In this document: piece after piece, positions 1-8,618 of the stretch
Layout of the letters: each line of letters opens with the position of its first letter
How positions within the stretch are numbered: the stretch's first letter is position 1
NCBI GenBank assembly: GCA_963697455.1
Contig: CAVOOI010000017.1
Span: 124,001-188,000 of the forward strand
DNA: 64,000 nucleotides
Origin: JAFEDN01 sp963697455
GTDB lineage: Bacteria > Pseudomonadota > Gammaproteobacteria > Coxiellales > Coxiellaceae
Direction: 5' to 3'
The notes under the pieces: model-generated
Told to the model about the DNA's origin: nothing
The model's input: only the letters and a program-made list of their open reading frames with translations
The model's database searches: none
Position numbers and translations under genes: made by a program

Positions 1-2421
1 ACGTTCCGCAGCCAAGCGGCGAAATTGATTGCTGGCTTTGATATCCGCAACTTGCACTCTGCGCCCCAATAAAGTTTTCACATAGCCTTGTTTCGCTGCT
101 AACACGCGCGCTTGCTCCATATATTGGTGCACACCGGGATAGCGATGAAAATAAACATCAATGTATTGTTGCGCTTCTTCGCGACTGACGCCTAACTGCT
201 GCCCCAAACCAAAGCTAGACATGCCATACATCAAACCAAAATTAATGACCTTGGCGTTGCGCCGCTGATCTGAAGTAACCTCTGCCAACGCTATACCGTA
301 AACTTCTGCAGCGGTAGCGCGGTGCACATCTTGTTGCTGCGCGAACGCAGCCAGCAATCCGGGATCTTGAGATAAATGCGCCATAATTCGCAATTCAATT
401 TGTGAATAATCCGCTGCTAATATCTTATAATTCGGCGGCGCAATGAAAGCTTGGCGGATTTTGCGCCCTTCTTCTGAACGGATCGGAATATTTTGAAGGT
501 TAGGATCGGTGGAAGATAACCGGCCAGTGCTGGTCACGGTTTGATTGTAAGAAGTGTGCACGCGTCCGGTGCGGGAATTAATATCCTCGGGCAAACGATC
601 GGTATAAGTCGATTTTAATTTGCAAAGCCGCCGGTAAGTTACAATTAATTGGGGAATCGGATAATTGAAAGCTAATTCCTGCAATACTTCTTCCGCCGTT
701 GATGGTTGTCCAGTCGGGGTTTTTTTTAAGATTGGCAGTTTTAATTTGTCATACAATATTTCTTGTAACTGCTTCGGTGAACCCAAATTAAATTCTTCGC
801 CAGCCAAGGTATAAACTTGTTGCTCCAAAGCCTGGATAAGCTTCAGCAATTCAGCGCTTTGCTGGTGCAATTTTGGGGCGTCAATCAATACTCCATATAA
901 TTCCATTTTAGCTAACACTGGCAGCAGCGGCATTTCTACAGTATTAAACACGGACTCCAGCTCCGGACTCTCCTGCAATTTTTTAAGTAATGCGGCATGT
1001 AGGAGCAGGGTTGTCTGCGCGACTTCGGCAGCAAAAAAAGCGGCTTTTTCCAGCGGAATTTGATTAAAAGGTAATTGCTTCGCGCCTTTGCCGGCCACTT
1101 GTTCAAAATTCTGGATTTGCTGGGACAGATATTTTAACGCTAGGACATCCAGTTCATGCCGGGCGACACTGCTATCCAAAATATAAGACGCCAGTAAACA
1201 ATCCCACAAAGCTGCGCTGACTCGTATGCCATAACGCGCCAATATTTTAAGCTGGCTTTTTAAATTATGACCCACCACAACTTGGTTCGGATCATCGAAC
1301 AAGGGAACGAATTGCTGGAGTACCCAGGCGCGATCTAATTGTGACGGCGCGCCGGCGTAGTCGTGAGTGAAAGGCACATAGACCGCGGGTTGGCCCAAAA
1401 TCGCAAAGGATATTCCCACCAACTCTGCCTGCATCGTATCCGGGCCAGCCGCATGGGTGGCGAACGCAAATGATGAGGTTTGGGCTAATTTTTTTATCCA
1501 GGCAGTCAATTCATCCCGCTCAACCACCGTGACGTAACTAAATTCGTGAGCCGGTTGGTCAGCGGGCGCTAAATCCTGCAGCCAGGTTTTAAATTCGAGC
1601 TCGGTAAATAATTGGCGTAACCGTTCGTTATCGGGGGGAGAAGGGATGAGCTCTTCCAACTTCACAGGTAACGGAATATCGGTTTTAACTGTGGTCAGCT
1701 CCCGGCCTAACAATACTTGTTGGATATGATTGCGTAGGTTCTCTCCCACTTTGCCGGTAATATTGTCGGCATTTTTCAGCAAATTATCTAGTGAATGATA
1801 TTGGCCGAGCCAATTGGCGGCGGTCTTAGGGCCAACCCCAGGCACGCCAGGAATATTGTCGACATTATCTCCCACCAGCGCTAAATAATCGATCATCTGT
1901 TCGGGTTTGATGCCAAATTTAGTTTGGACTCCGGCTTCATCTAAAATCTGCTGGCTCATGGTATTGATCAAGGTAACTTGAGGATTAACGAGTTGGGCTA
2001 AATCTTTATCGCCCGTAGAAATGACTACCGGCATCTCTTGCTGCTGGGCATGTTTTGCCAAGGTGGCAATGATGTCGTCGGCCTCGACGCCTTCAACGAC
2101 TATTAATGGCAAACCCAAAGCGCGAATAGCAGTAAATAAGGGCTGAATTTGCTGCTGCAAATCATCGGGCATCACGGTGCGATTAGCTTTATACGCTGGA
2201 TATAAATGGTGGCGAAAATTTTTAGTTTTCGAATCAAACACCACGGCAATATGTGTGGGCGTGTAATCTTTGATTAGCTTGCGCAGCATATTCAACACGC
2301 CATAGATAGCGCCAGTGGGCATGCCCTGCGTATTAGTTAATGGGGGCAAAGCATGGTAAGCCCGGAATAAATAAGAAGACCCGTCGATTAAAATGAACGG
2401 TTTTGAAGAGGATTTATCCAT
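1..2421 (-). CDS. polA: DNA polymerase I, N-terminal ~807 residues (runs off the window)
   Basis: Reading the minus strand from the ATG at 2421 gives an uninterrupted frame to base 1, opening with MDKSSSKPFILIDGSSYLFR, the classic Pol I start. Order: 5'-3' flap exonuclease (about residues 1-290, with EADDIIATLA and VGDNVDNIPGVPGVGPKTAA), a 3'-5' exonuclease-like domain (~310-500), then the polymerase domain (STGRLSSTDPNLQNIP, then AADYSQIELRIMAHLS). Pol I fills gaps in Okazaki fragment maturation and excision repair. The proofreading domain keeps its fold (HNLK, RHELDVLA) but the E. coli acidic residues are gone: FDTETD reads FATHAA, the Asp after NLK reads Ser-Gln, and AAEDAD reads AAEVAQ. 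It is therefore probably a non-proofreading Pol I. The C-terminal ~120 residues lie outside the window. Confidence 0.97.
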   Translation of the reverse strand, partial: MDKSSSKPFILIDGSSYLFRAYHALPPLTNTQGMPTGAIYGVLNMLRKLIKDYTPTHIAVVFDSKTKNFRHHLYPAYKANRTVMPDDLQQQIQPLFTAIRALGLPLIVVEGVEADDIIATLAKHAQQQEMPVVISTGDKDLAQLVNPQVTLINTMSQQILDEAGVQTKFGIKPEQMIDYLALVGDNVDNIPGVPGVGPKTAANWLGQYHSLDNLLKNADNITGKVGENLRNHIQQVLLGRELTTVKTDIPLPVKLEELIPSPPDNERLRQLFTELEFKTWLQDLAPADQPAHEFSYVTVVERDELTAWIKKLAQTSSFAFATHAAGPDTMQAELVGISFAILGQPAVYVPFTHDYAGAPSQLDRAWVLQQFVPLFDDPNQVVVGHNLKSQLKILARYGIRVSAALWDCLLASYILDSSVARHELDVLALKYLSQQIQNFEQVAGKGAKQLPFNQIPLEKAAFFAAEVAQTTLLLHAALLKKLQESPELESVFNTVEMPLLPVLAKMELYGVLIDAPKLHQQSAELLKLIQALEQQVYTLAGEEFNLGSPKQLQEILYDKLKLPILKKTPTGQPSTAEEVLQELAFNYPIPQLIVTYRRLCKLKSTYTDRLPEDINSRTGRVHTSYNQTVTSTGRLSSTDPNLQNIPIRSEEGRKIRQAFIAPPNYKILAADYSQIELRIMAHLSQDPGLLAAFAQQQDVHRATAAEVYGIALAEVTSDQRRNAKVINFGLMYGMSSFGLGQQLGVSREEAQQYIDVYFHRYPGVHQYMEQARVLAAKQGYVKTLLGRRVQVADIKASNQFRRLAAER

Positions 2422-2484
2422 TTAATACCTATTTTCAATTGGACACATTCTTTAAGGACTATCAGTATACAGCAAATCTGGAAT

Positions 2485-2515
2485 GAAAAAAGGCGGCTTA
2501 TAAGCCGCCTTTTTT
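2485..2515 (-). terminator. Bidirectional Rho-independent terminator
   Basis: A perfect palindrome with stem AAGGCGGCTTA / TAAGCCGCCTT is flanked by A6 on one side and T6 on the other. It lies just downstream of the FAS1 gene, which is read from right to left, and 64 bp upstream of the polA start. It should end FAS1 transcription and insulate polA. Confidence 0.85.
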
Positions 2516-2528
2516 AGAGAACTGCCAA

Positions 2529-3173
2529 TTACTGGTTGGTAGGAGTGGTCGTTGCAGGAGGCGCGGTGGTTGGAGAAACCGAAGGAGAAGTCAGGGTATT
2601 GGAAGGGGTTGTGCCGGTCGTACCAGGGGTGGTGGCGGGCGCGGTTACAGGAGTGGTAGGGGTGGTTGTCGTGGTGGATGGCGTAGTAGCTTGCGTGGGC
2701 ATCAATACCACGTCAATTTCGTGGATCACGCCATTCGAAGCCATTTTGTCGGCTTTAACTACTTTGGCATTGTTAACCCGCACGGTGTTTCCAGTTTTAT
2801 CTAAAGTAACCGGTTGACCTTGTACAGTATTCATTGGACCATTTTGAACGTCGCTAGCTAACACTTTGCCGGGAACAACGTGGTAAGTCAAAACCGCAAC
2901 CAATTGGGTTTTGTCTTTCAACAATTTGTCCAAAGTGCCTTTAGGTAATTTCTTGAACGCGGCATTGGTAGGCGCGAACACAGTATAAGGGCCAGTGCCT
3001 TTCAAAGTATCTACTAAATCAGCCGCCTTAAGCGCTTTAACTAAAGTCGTTAGGTTTTTGTCGTGCATGGCTACCCCGACGATATCCATTTGAGTTTGAG
3101 CGGCGGCCCAAACTGCCTGAGTGATCAATAGCGACATAATAGCTGCTGTCAGCAGCTTAAAATATTTTCTCAT
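2529..3173 (-). CDS. Secreted fasciclin (FAS1) domain protein
   Basis: A 214-residue protein. Residues 1-26 form a signal peptide (KYFKLLTAAIMSLLITQAVW then AAA). Residues ~28-158 are one FAS1 domain with both signature motifs: YTVFAPTNAAFKKLP (H1) and LTYHVVPGKV followed by NGVIHEIDVVLMP (H2). Residues ~160-214 are a Thr/Pro/Ala-rich low-complexity tail, probably a flexible or cell-wall-spanning segment. FAS1 domains mediate adhesion and carbohydrate or protein binding outside the cell; the ligand here cannot be told. The start is supported by TAAGGAG 8 bp upstream. It is divergent from the ABC permease gene, with ~160 bp between them, so the two may share regulation. Confidence 0.93.
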   Translation of the reverse strand: MRKYFKLLTAAIMSLLITQAVWAAAQTQMDIVGVAMHDKNLTTLVKALKAADLVDTLKGTGPYTVFAPTNAAFKKLPKGTLDKLLKDKTQLVAVLTYHVVPGKVLASDVQNGPMNTVQGQPVTLDKTGNTVRVNNAKVVKADKMASNGVIHEIDVVLMPTQATTPSTTTTTPTTPVTAPATTPGTTGTTPSNTLTSPSVSPTTAPPATTTPTNQ

Positions 3174-3336
3174 TCTAAACTCCTTATTAATAATCTGATC
3201 ATGGGTTTCCCCAATATCCCTAAAAATTGCTCAAAAATTCTAACTGTTATTTTTAAATTAGTCTGTAGGAAAAACTGGGCCTTAACCAAATCGTCTAATA
3301 AATGACAAGCTTGGAACATAGTAGTATTCTTTGCAT

Positions 3337-5082
3337 ATGTTATCACCCATCAAAAATACTTATGCCAAAAATGAGGCGGCTACCTGGCCTATCCCCAATT
3401 ATTGGGATATAGCCGCTCTTGCGCTGATGCTGGCGCTGATATTGGCGTTCGGCTGGGGCGCATCGAAAATGATGGGACAATACCAGCTGGGCAAGCCCAT
3501 TCCCATTTCCCTCAGTCCGCTCGAATTGCCTTATTATGCGCTGCGCACGGTGTTGCGGATGTTGATCGCGCTGGGTTTTTCGCTGCTGTTTACGTTTATT
3601 TTTGGCGCCTGGGCAGCTAAAAGCCGGCATGCAGAACGGATTATCATTCCTTGCATAGATATCCTGCAATCAGTGCCAGTATTGGGTTTTTTATCGGTTG
3701 CGGTGGTCATCTTTATTGGTTTATTCAAAGGGAGTATGCTCGGCCCAGAATGCGCGGCGATTTTTGCTATTTTTACCGCCCAAGTGTGGAACATGACCTT
3801 GAGCTTTTATCAAAGTTTATCCACAATCCCCAAGGACATGCGCGAAGCCGCCACAATGTTCCGTCTCTCCGCCTGGCAACGATTTTGGCGGCTCGATGCC
3901 TCGTTCGCCACCCCCGCCTTATTATGGAACATGATGATGTCCATGTCCGGTAGCTGGATTTTCTTGGTGGCCGCTGAAGCAATCTCTGTCGGTCAATACC
4001 AAATAACTTTACCTGGCATTGGTTCTTACATTGCTTTAGCCATCGCTCAGAAAAATTTAACCGCGATTATCTACGTGATCATCACCATGATAGTCGTGAT
4101 TGCTTTGTACGATCAAATCCTGTTCCGCCCGCTGACGGCCTGGGCGGAAAAATTTAAAACCGAGCAAACCGCCGGAGAAGACTTACCTGAATCCTGGCTG
4201 CTTAATTTATTTCAGCGCACCCGTTTATTTCAGCATTGGGCCGCCGCTGGTTCGATCATGATGAATAATTTTATCAATCTGAGCTGGTGGCGAAGATCTG
4301 CCCCGCAACCGGAAGCTGCCGCTACGCGAATCACTCTGCGTTACACGGTAATGATCCTGTGGTATATCGTTCTCACCATTGTCCTGATTTTAGCGCTGCA
4401 ATTTATCCTACGCTTTATTTTCTCGCAAATTACCTGGCATGAAGCCCAGCATGTTTTATTTTTAGGATCAGTCACCGCCGCCCGCGTGCTGAGTCTGATT
4501 GCCCTTAGCTCGTTGATTTGGGTGCCGATAGGCATCTGGATCGGCTTGAATCCTCGTATCTCGCAACTGATTCAGCCGCTGATTCAGTTTTTAGCGGCGT
4601 TTCCAGCCAATTTATTTTTTCCTATTATTACTTTAATGATCGTGCGCTATCAGTTAAATGTTAATATTTGGGTATCACCGCTGATGATACTAGGCACTCA
4701 ATGGTATATTTTATTTAACGTGATCGCGGGGACTACCGCACTTCCTAAAAATTTACATCACGCGGTGGGAACCCTCAATGTATCGGGTTGGCTCTGGTGG
4801 CGGCGGTTTATGCTGCCAGGTATTTTTCCTTACTATATTACCGGAGCAATTACCGCTGCCGGCGGCGCCTGGAATATCAGCATTATTGCTGAAACCGTAA
4901 ATTGGGGGCATATTCATTTGCAAGCGACCGGTTTAGGTTCTTATATCAGCACGGCTACGGCTCAAGGTGATTTCCGGAGATTATTACTAGGGATAGTGAT
5001 CATGGCATTGTATGTCCTGGTGATCAATCGCGTGGTGTGGCGGCCATTGTACCGCCTGGCGGAAGAACGTTTTCAAATCTAA
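3337..5082 (+). CDS. ABC importer permease, nitrate/sulfonate-like, two fused permease domains
   Basis: A ~581-residue membrane protein with two BPD_transp_1 (binding-protein-dependent transport) domains in one chain, residues ~75-270 and ~360-570. Each carries an EAA-type cytoplasmic loop that docks onto the ATPase: REAATMFRLSAWQRFWRLDA in the first half and HHAVGTLNVSGWLWWRRFML in the second. About a dozen hydrophobic segments are visible. An upstream TTG at 3331 is possible, but the ATG at 3337 is the likelier start; no strong ribosome site is visible. It lies 17 bp before the ATPase gene, so the two form an operon. The family is the NitT/TauT type (nitrate, sulfonate, bicarbonate, taurine). 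No periplasmic binding protein is encoded nearby, so the substrate is unknown. Confidence 0.9.
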   Translation: MLSPIKNTYAKNEAATWPIPNYWDIAALALMLALILAFGWGASKMMGQYQLGKPIPISLSPLELPYYALRTVLRMLIALGFSLLFTFIFGAWAAKSRHAERIIIPCIDILQSVPVLGFLSVAVVIFIGLFKGSMLGPECAAIFAIFTAQVWNMTLSFYQSLSTIPKDMREAATMFRLSAWQRFWRLDASFATPALLWNMMMSMSGSWIFLVAAEAISVGQYQITLPGIGSYIALAIAQKNLTAIIYVIITMIVVIALYDQILFRPLTAWAEKFKTEQTAGEDLPESWLLNLFQRTRLFQHWAAAGSIMMNNFINLSWWRRSAPQPEAAATRITLRYTVMILWYIVLTIVLILALQFILRFIFSQITWHEAQHVLFLGSVTAARVLSLIALSSLIWVPIGIWIGLNPRISQLIQPLIQFLAAFPANLFFPIITLMIVRYQLNVNIWVSPLMILGTQWYILFNVIAGTTALPKNLHHAVGTLNVSGWLWWRRFMLPGIFPYYITGAITAAGGAWNISIIAETVNWGHIHLQATGLGSYISTATAQGDFRRLLLGIVIMALYVLVINRVVWRPLYRLAEERFQI

Positions 5083-5099
5083 GAGCCTAATGGTCATTT

Positions 5100-6395
5100 A
5101 TGCAAACTCCATTATTACAAGTTAAAAATATTAAAAAAGCCTTTAAAAAACGGGGCGCCCCCGAATTGTTAGTGCTAGACCAGGTTAATTTTAATATTGA
5201 AGCCGGCGAAATTGTCGCGTTGCTAGGTAAATCCGGCTCGGGAAAATCTACCCTATTGAGAATTATCGCCGGTTTGGTTCGTCCCACGGACGGCGAGGTG
5301 TTATTTCGTAACCGGCCTATTTTCCAGCCAGTGCCGGGTTTAACGATGGTGTTTCAAAATTTCGCGCTGTTACCATGGCTGACCGTATTAGAAAACGTTG
5401 AATTAGGGTTAGAAGCTCAAGGCGTGGAGCGAGAAGAACGCCGCAAGCGCGCGTTGAAGGCCATCGATATCGTGGGCCTGGACGGCTTTGAATCAGCTTA
5501 CCCAAAGGAATTTTCCGGCGGCATGGCGCAGCGTGTAGGCTTCGCGCGCGCATTGGTGGTTGATCCAGAATTATTATTAATGGATGAACCGTTTTCAGCA
5601 CTGGATGTGCTGACCGCAGAAAATTTGCGGAGTGATTTAATTAATATTTGGGAAACTTCTGCAACCCAAATTAAATCGGTATTATTAGTCACTCATAATA
5701 TTGAAGAAGCGGCCTTTTTAGCCGACCGGATTTTTGTGTTTGGCACTGATCCAGGTCACGTGGCCGCTGAAATTAAAGTAGCGCTTAAACATCCCCGCGA
5801 TTATCGAGATCCACAATTACGCCAGTTAATCGACGATATTTATACTTTAATGACGCGCCCCCCCACCACCAAAGTTCCGATGAAAGCCACTCGGGTTAAA
5901 ACTATTGGGTTAACTTATCGCTTGCCCAAAGCCGAAATTTCCGAATTCATCGGTTTTATGGAAGAACTCGCCTACGAATACCATGGTAAGGCAGACCTGC
6001 CCAACCTGGCTGAGCAATTACATTTAGAAATTGATAGCTTATTTCCGCTTACGGAAGCGCTGGAAATCCTGCGTTTCGGAGTGGTTTCGGAGGGAGATAT
6101 CGCGCTCACTGAACAAGGAAAAATGTTCGCAGAGGCCGACATTTTACAACGCAAACAAATTTTCGCCGCGCATTTAATGAGTTATGTGCCGTTGGCGCGG
6201 CATATTCGCCAGGTCCTTGACCGTAAATCTGATCACATGATCCAAGAGAAAAATTTTCTCTCAGAATTACAAGGTGATTTAAGTGAAGACGCGGCGGAGG
6301 AAGTCCTCGCCACGGTTATCGATTGGGGCCGCTATGCTGAATTGTTTGCGTATGATTATAATACCGGTATTTTAAGCCTAGAAAACCCGCAATAA
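5100..6395 (+). CDS. ABC transporter ATPase with AAA-associated C-terminal domain
   Basis: A 431-residue protein. The nucleotide-binding domain covers residues 1-~235: Walker A GKSGSGKST (43-51), Q-loop VFQN (Gln86), signature FSGGMAQ (138-144), Walker B LLLMDEP (158-164), switch His199. Residues ~280-425 form an extra domain matching the AAA_assoc_C family found on some nitrate/sulfonate-type ATPases; its role is unknown. It pairs with the permease 17 bp upstream to energise import at the inner membrane. This is longer than a plain NitT/TauT ATPase (~250-270 residues) because of the C-terminal domain. Confidence 0.94.
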   Translation: MQTPLLQVKNIKKAFKKRGAPELLVLDQVNFNIEAGEIVALLGKSGSGKSTLLRIIAGLVRPTDGEVLFRNRPIFQPVPGLTMVFQNFALLPWLTVLENVELGLEAQGVEREERRKRALKAIDIVGLDGFESAYPKEFSGGMAQRVGFARALVVDPELLLMDEPFSALDVLTAENLRSDLINIWETSATQIKSVLLVTHNIEEAAFLADRIFVFGTDPGHVAAEIKVALKHPRDYRDPQLRQLIDDIYTLMTRPPTTKVPMKATRVKTIGLTYRLPKAEISEFIGFMEELAYEYHGKADLPNLAEQLHLEIDSLFPLTEALEILRFGVVSEGDIALTEQGKMFAEADILQRKQIFAAHLMSYVPLARHIRQVLDRKSDHMIQEKNFLSELQGDLSEDAAEEVLATVIDWGRYAELFAYDYNTGILSLENPQ

Positions 6396-6406
6396 TAACC
6401 CTCAAA

Positions 6407-6499
6407 AGATTTGGCGTGGTATGATTTTTTATATGACGCCAAATCTGATTGCCCTGAAGAGATTTGGCGTGGTATAATTTTTTATATGACGCCAAATCT
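6407..6499 (+). promoter_or_regulatory. Two tandem palindromic operators enclosing promoter -10 boxes
   Basis: Two copies of a 40-bp element lie at 6407-6446 and 6460-6499. Each has perfect 11-bp arms (AGATTTGGCGT and ACGCCAAATCT) around a TATGAT- or TATAAT-containing, AT-rich centre. The outer bases CCCTCAA (6399) and TTGAGGGG (6499) extend the symmetry across the pair. A -10 box inside an inverted repeat just upstream of an ATPase gene looks like an autoregulatory operator; this role is inferred. Confidence 0.6.
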
Positions 6500-6511
6500 T
6501 GAGGGGCCGAA

Positions 6512-7397
6512 ATGATTAATCGAGAAAGCTACGTAAACGAACTGCTATTTATATATGGTTATGGGGGGCATACCCTATTATCTGGAACAATTGCAGTCTA
6601 GCAAATCAGTTCCACAAAATATTAATCAATTGTGTTTTCATGAAAATGGTTTGCTGTTAACCGAATTTCCACGACTATTTCAGTCGTTATTTACGTTGGC
6701 GGAAATTAATATGCGGCTGATTAAAGTGATTGCCGACCAGCGCTACGGCCTAAGCCGTCAGCAGATTATCAAGAAGACCAAAATTCCTTCCGGCAGCAAT
6801 TTGAATAGCCGTTTATACGAGCTGGAGGCGGCAGGATTTATTCATAGTTACACGCCTTATGGTTATAATAAAAAAGAAATTTATTATCGAGTGATCGATG
6901 AATATGCGTTATTTTATTTGCGATGGATACACCCGCTGCTGCACAGCGGTCATCCGTTCAGCGAGAATCACTGGCAGACCGAAATGAATACCGCGGGCTG
7001 GCATAGTTGGGCAGGTTATACGTTCGAGGGAGTTTGCTTGAAACACAGTAGCCAAATTCTGCGGGCATTAAAATTAAATGAGATCGGTTGTAAAATCAGT
7101 AGTTGGCGGCATGTTGCCGCAGTCAAATCCTCGGCCAATGGAGCACAAATTGATCTTTTATTCGATCGCAATGACCAAGCCATTACTGTATGTGAAATTA
7201 AATATAGCGAGAAGGCTTACGTCTTGGATAAAGCAATAGCCAAATCCCTATTGCAAAAACGCGATATTTTTGCGAATGTGACTAAAACTAAAAAACAAAT
7301 ATTTATGGCTTTGGTGACCACCATGGGATTAAAACCAGGAATCTGGAATGATGAAGTGATTGACGCAGTCGTTACCTTAGATCAATTGATGAGATGA
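6512..7397 (+). pseudogene. Truncated AAA ATPase with C-terminal DUF234-like nuclease-fold domain
   Basis: A ribosome site GAGGGG (6501) precedes ATG 6512, which opens a short frame MINRESYVNELLFIYG that stops after ~29 codons. The longer frame (from ATG 6555, ~280 residues) begins directly at MVMGGIPYYLEQL, a motif found well inside this ATPase family, and continues through a winged-helix-like part to a C-terminal domain with IDLLFDRNDQ and CEIKYS (PD-(D/E)XK arrangement). No Walker A or B motif is present. The simplest reading is a deletion that joined the first codons to the C-terminal half, out of frame, removing the ATPase core. Intact members are ~450-480 residues and of uncertain function. 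The stop is 1 bp before the hydrolase gene. Confidence 0.75.
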
Positions 7398-7398
7398 G

Positions 7399-8052
7399 AT
7401 GAAAAATTTACAACCATTTCCGCAGCAAGACAGCACTTTTTTGCTGCCCGGCCCGGCTGGGCAATTAGAGGTGATGACTACCTGGCCGAACGCTCCGGTT
7501 AGGGGTGTTGCGGTTATTTGTCACCCCGATCCGCGCCAAGGCGGGACGATGAACAATAAAGTGGTCACGATTCTGGCGCGCGCGCTGGGCAATGCTGGGC
7601 TGGCTACGGTGCGGTTTAACTTTCGCGGTATTGGTTTGAGCGCTGGGGAATATGGCCATGTCCAGGGCGAATTAGCGGATTTGACTGCGGTAATAGATTG
7701 GACCAAAACGGTACTCCCAGGACAACCCTTGTGGTTAGCGGGATTTTCTTTTGGCTCGTATATTAGCGCATTGGCGGCGCAATCGGTTCAGCCCCCCGCT
7801 GTTGGATTAATCAGTATCGCTCCGTCAGTCAATCGTTATGACTTCAAGCAACTCACGTCTACCCGTTGTCCTTGGCTAGTGGTGCACGGTGATCAAGATG
7901 AGGTGGCGCCTTTTGCAGATACTCAAGCTTGGGCAGCGCATCCGCCTTCACCTTTAAAATTCATCGTCATGCCCGGGGCCAGTCATTTCTTCCACGGGCG
8001 CTTGTTGGAATTGCGCGACCATATCGAACGGTGGATACATTTGATATCATAA
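7399..8052 (+). CDS. Alpha/beta hydrolase (COG2945-like)
   Basis: A 217-residue single-domain hydrolase. The nucleophile elbow is GFSFG (Ser117), the acid is Asp167 in HGDQDEVAPF, and the base is His196 in GASHFFHG, so the triad is complete. HPDPRQGGTMNNKVV near residue 42 is typical of the small COG2945 hydrolases, which are cytoplasmic and of unknown natural substrate. It starts 1 bp after the truncated ATPase frame ends and probably shares its transcript. No signal peptide. Confidence 0.88.
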   Translation: MKNLQPFPQQDSTFLLPGPAGQLEVMTTWPNAPVRGVAVICHPDPRQGGTMNNKVVTILARALGNAGLATVRFNFRGIGLSAGEYGHVQGELADLTAVIDWTKTVLPGQPLWLAGFSFGSYISALAAQSVQPPAVGLISIAPSVNRYDFKQLTSTRCPWLVVHGDQDEVAPFADTQAWAAHPPSPLKFIVMPGASHFFHGRLLELRDHIERWIHLIS

Positions 8053-8057
8053 CCTTT

Positions 8058-8618
8058 ATGAAAAATATCAATGAACAAGTTGAACAGGCGCTGCAAGAAT
8101 TAGGGATGAGTGGCGCTGATCACTGGAAACAGCGGATCTCCGCCCGCGACGTGGTGTATCTTTTAGATCACTGTCCGTTTTTGGAAATTTCTGATCCTCG
8201 GCAGCAGCCGCCTGCTCAGGATATTCAGCCTTTAAAAATAGTCACCGCCCGGTCTGGCTGGAAAATTCATGATTTTAAAAATATGCTCAGCAGCTCTCCT
8301 GGCGAATTGCTGTACGGCAATCCAAACGAAGAGGATGAGGGTGGCGGGAGCGGAGGGCGATTCCCTAAAGCGGGCACTCTGATCAACCAAGCGGTGATTA
8401 CTGCTTTTGAGATGATTGAGATTGCTGAGCGGCATGGCTGGCCTGGAATCCAGCTTGTGGATGGCCATCCCCTGATGGTTTGGGCAGCCTGGGTACAAAC
8501 TTTAGATTCCGGGATGGAAATAGAGGGATACACACCCACCGCTAAAGATTATGCGAAATGGCGGCGGCTGAAGAGCGCCCGGCCAGAGACGGGAGTGTCT
8601 CCAAGGCCCTCGCGCTAA
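8058..8618 (+). CDS. Conserved-looking hypothetical protein, 186 residues
   Basis: Start chosen at ATG 8058 (MKNINEQVEQALQELGMSG), 5 bp after the hydrolase stop; the frame is open further upstream but would overlap the hydrolase. The protein is soluble, with no signal peptide or membrane segment. A Gly-rich acidic stretch (NEEDEGGGSGGRFPKAG) sits near residue 95, and a Trp-rich helix (MVWAAWVQTLDSGMEIEGY) near 140. I do not recognise the family. Its last 77 bases overlap, on the opposite strand, the extended end of the giant gene. A damaged copy of its 3' part reappears at 14422-14461, where the downstream duplication begins. Confidence 0.6.
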   Translation: MKNINEQVEQALQELGMSGADHWKQRISARDVVYLLDHCPFLEISDPRQQPPAQDIQPLKIVTARSGWKIHDFKNMLSSSPGELLYGNPNEEDEGGGSGGRFPKAGTLINQAVITAFEMIEIAERHGWPGIQLVDGHPLMVWAAWVQTLDSGMEIEGYTPTAKDYAKWRRLKSARPETGVSPRPSR

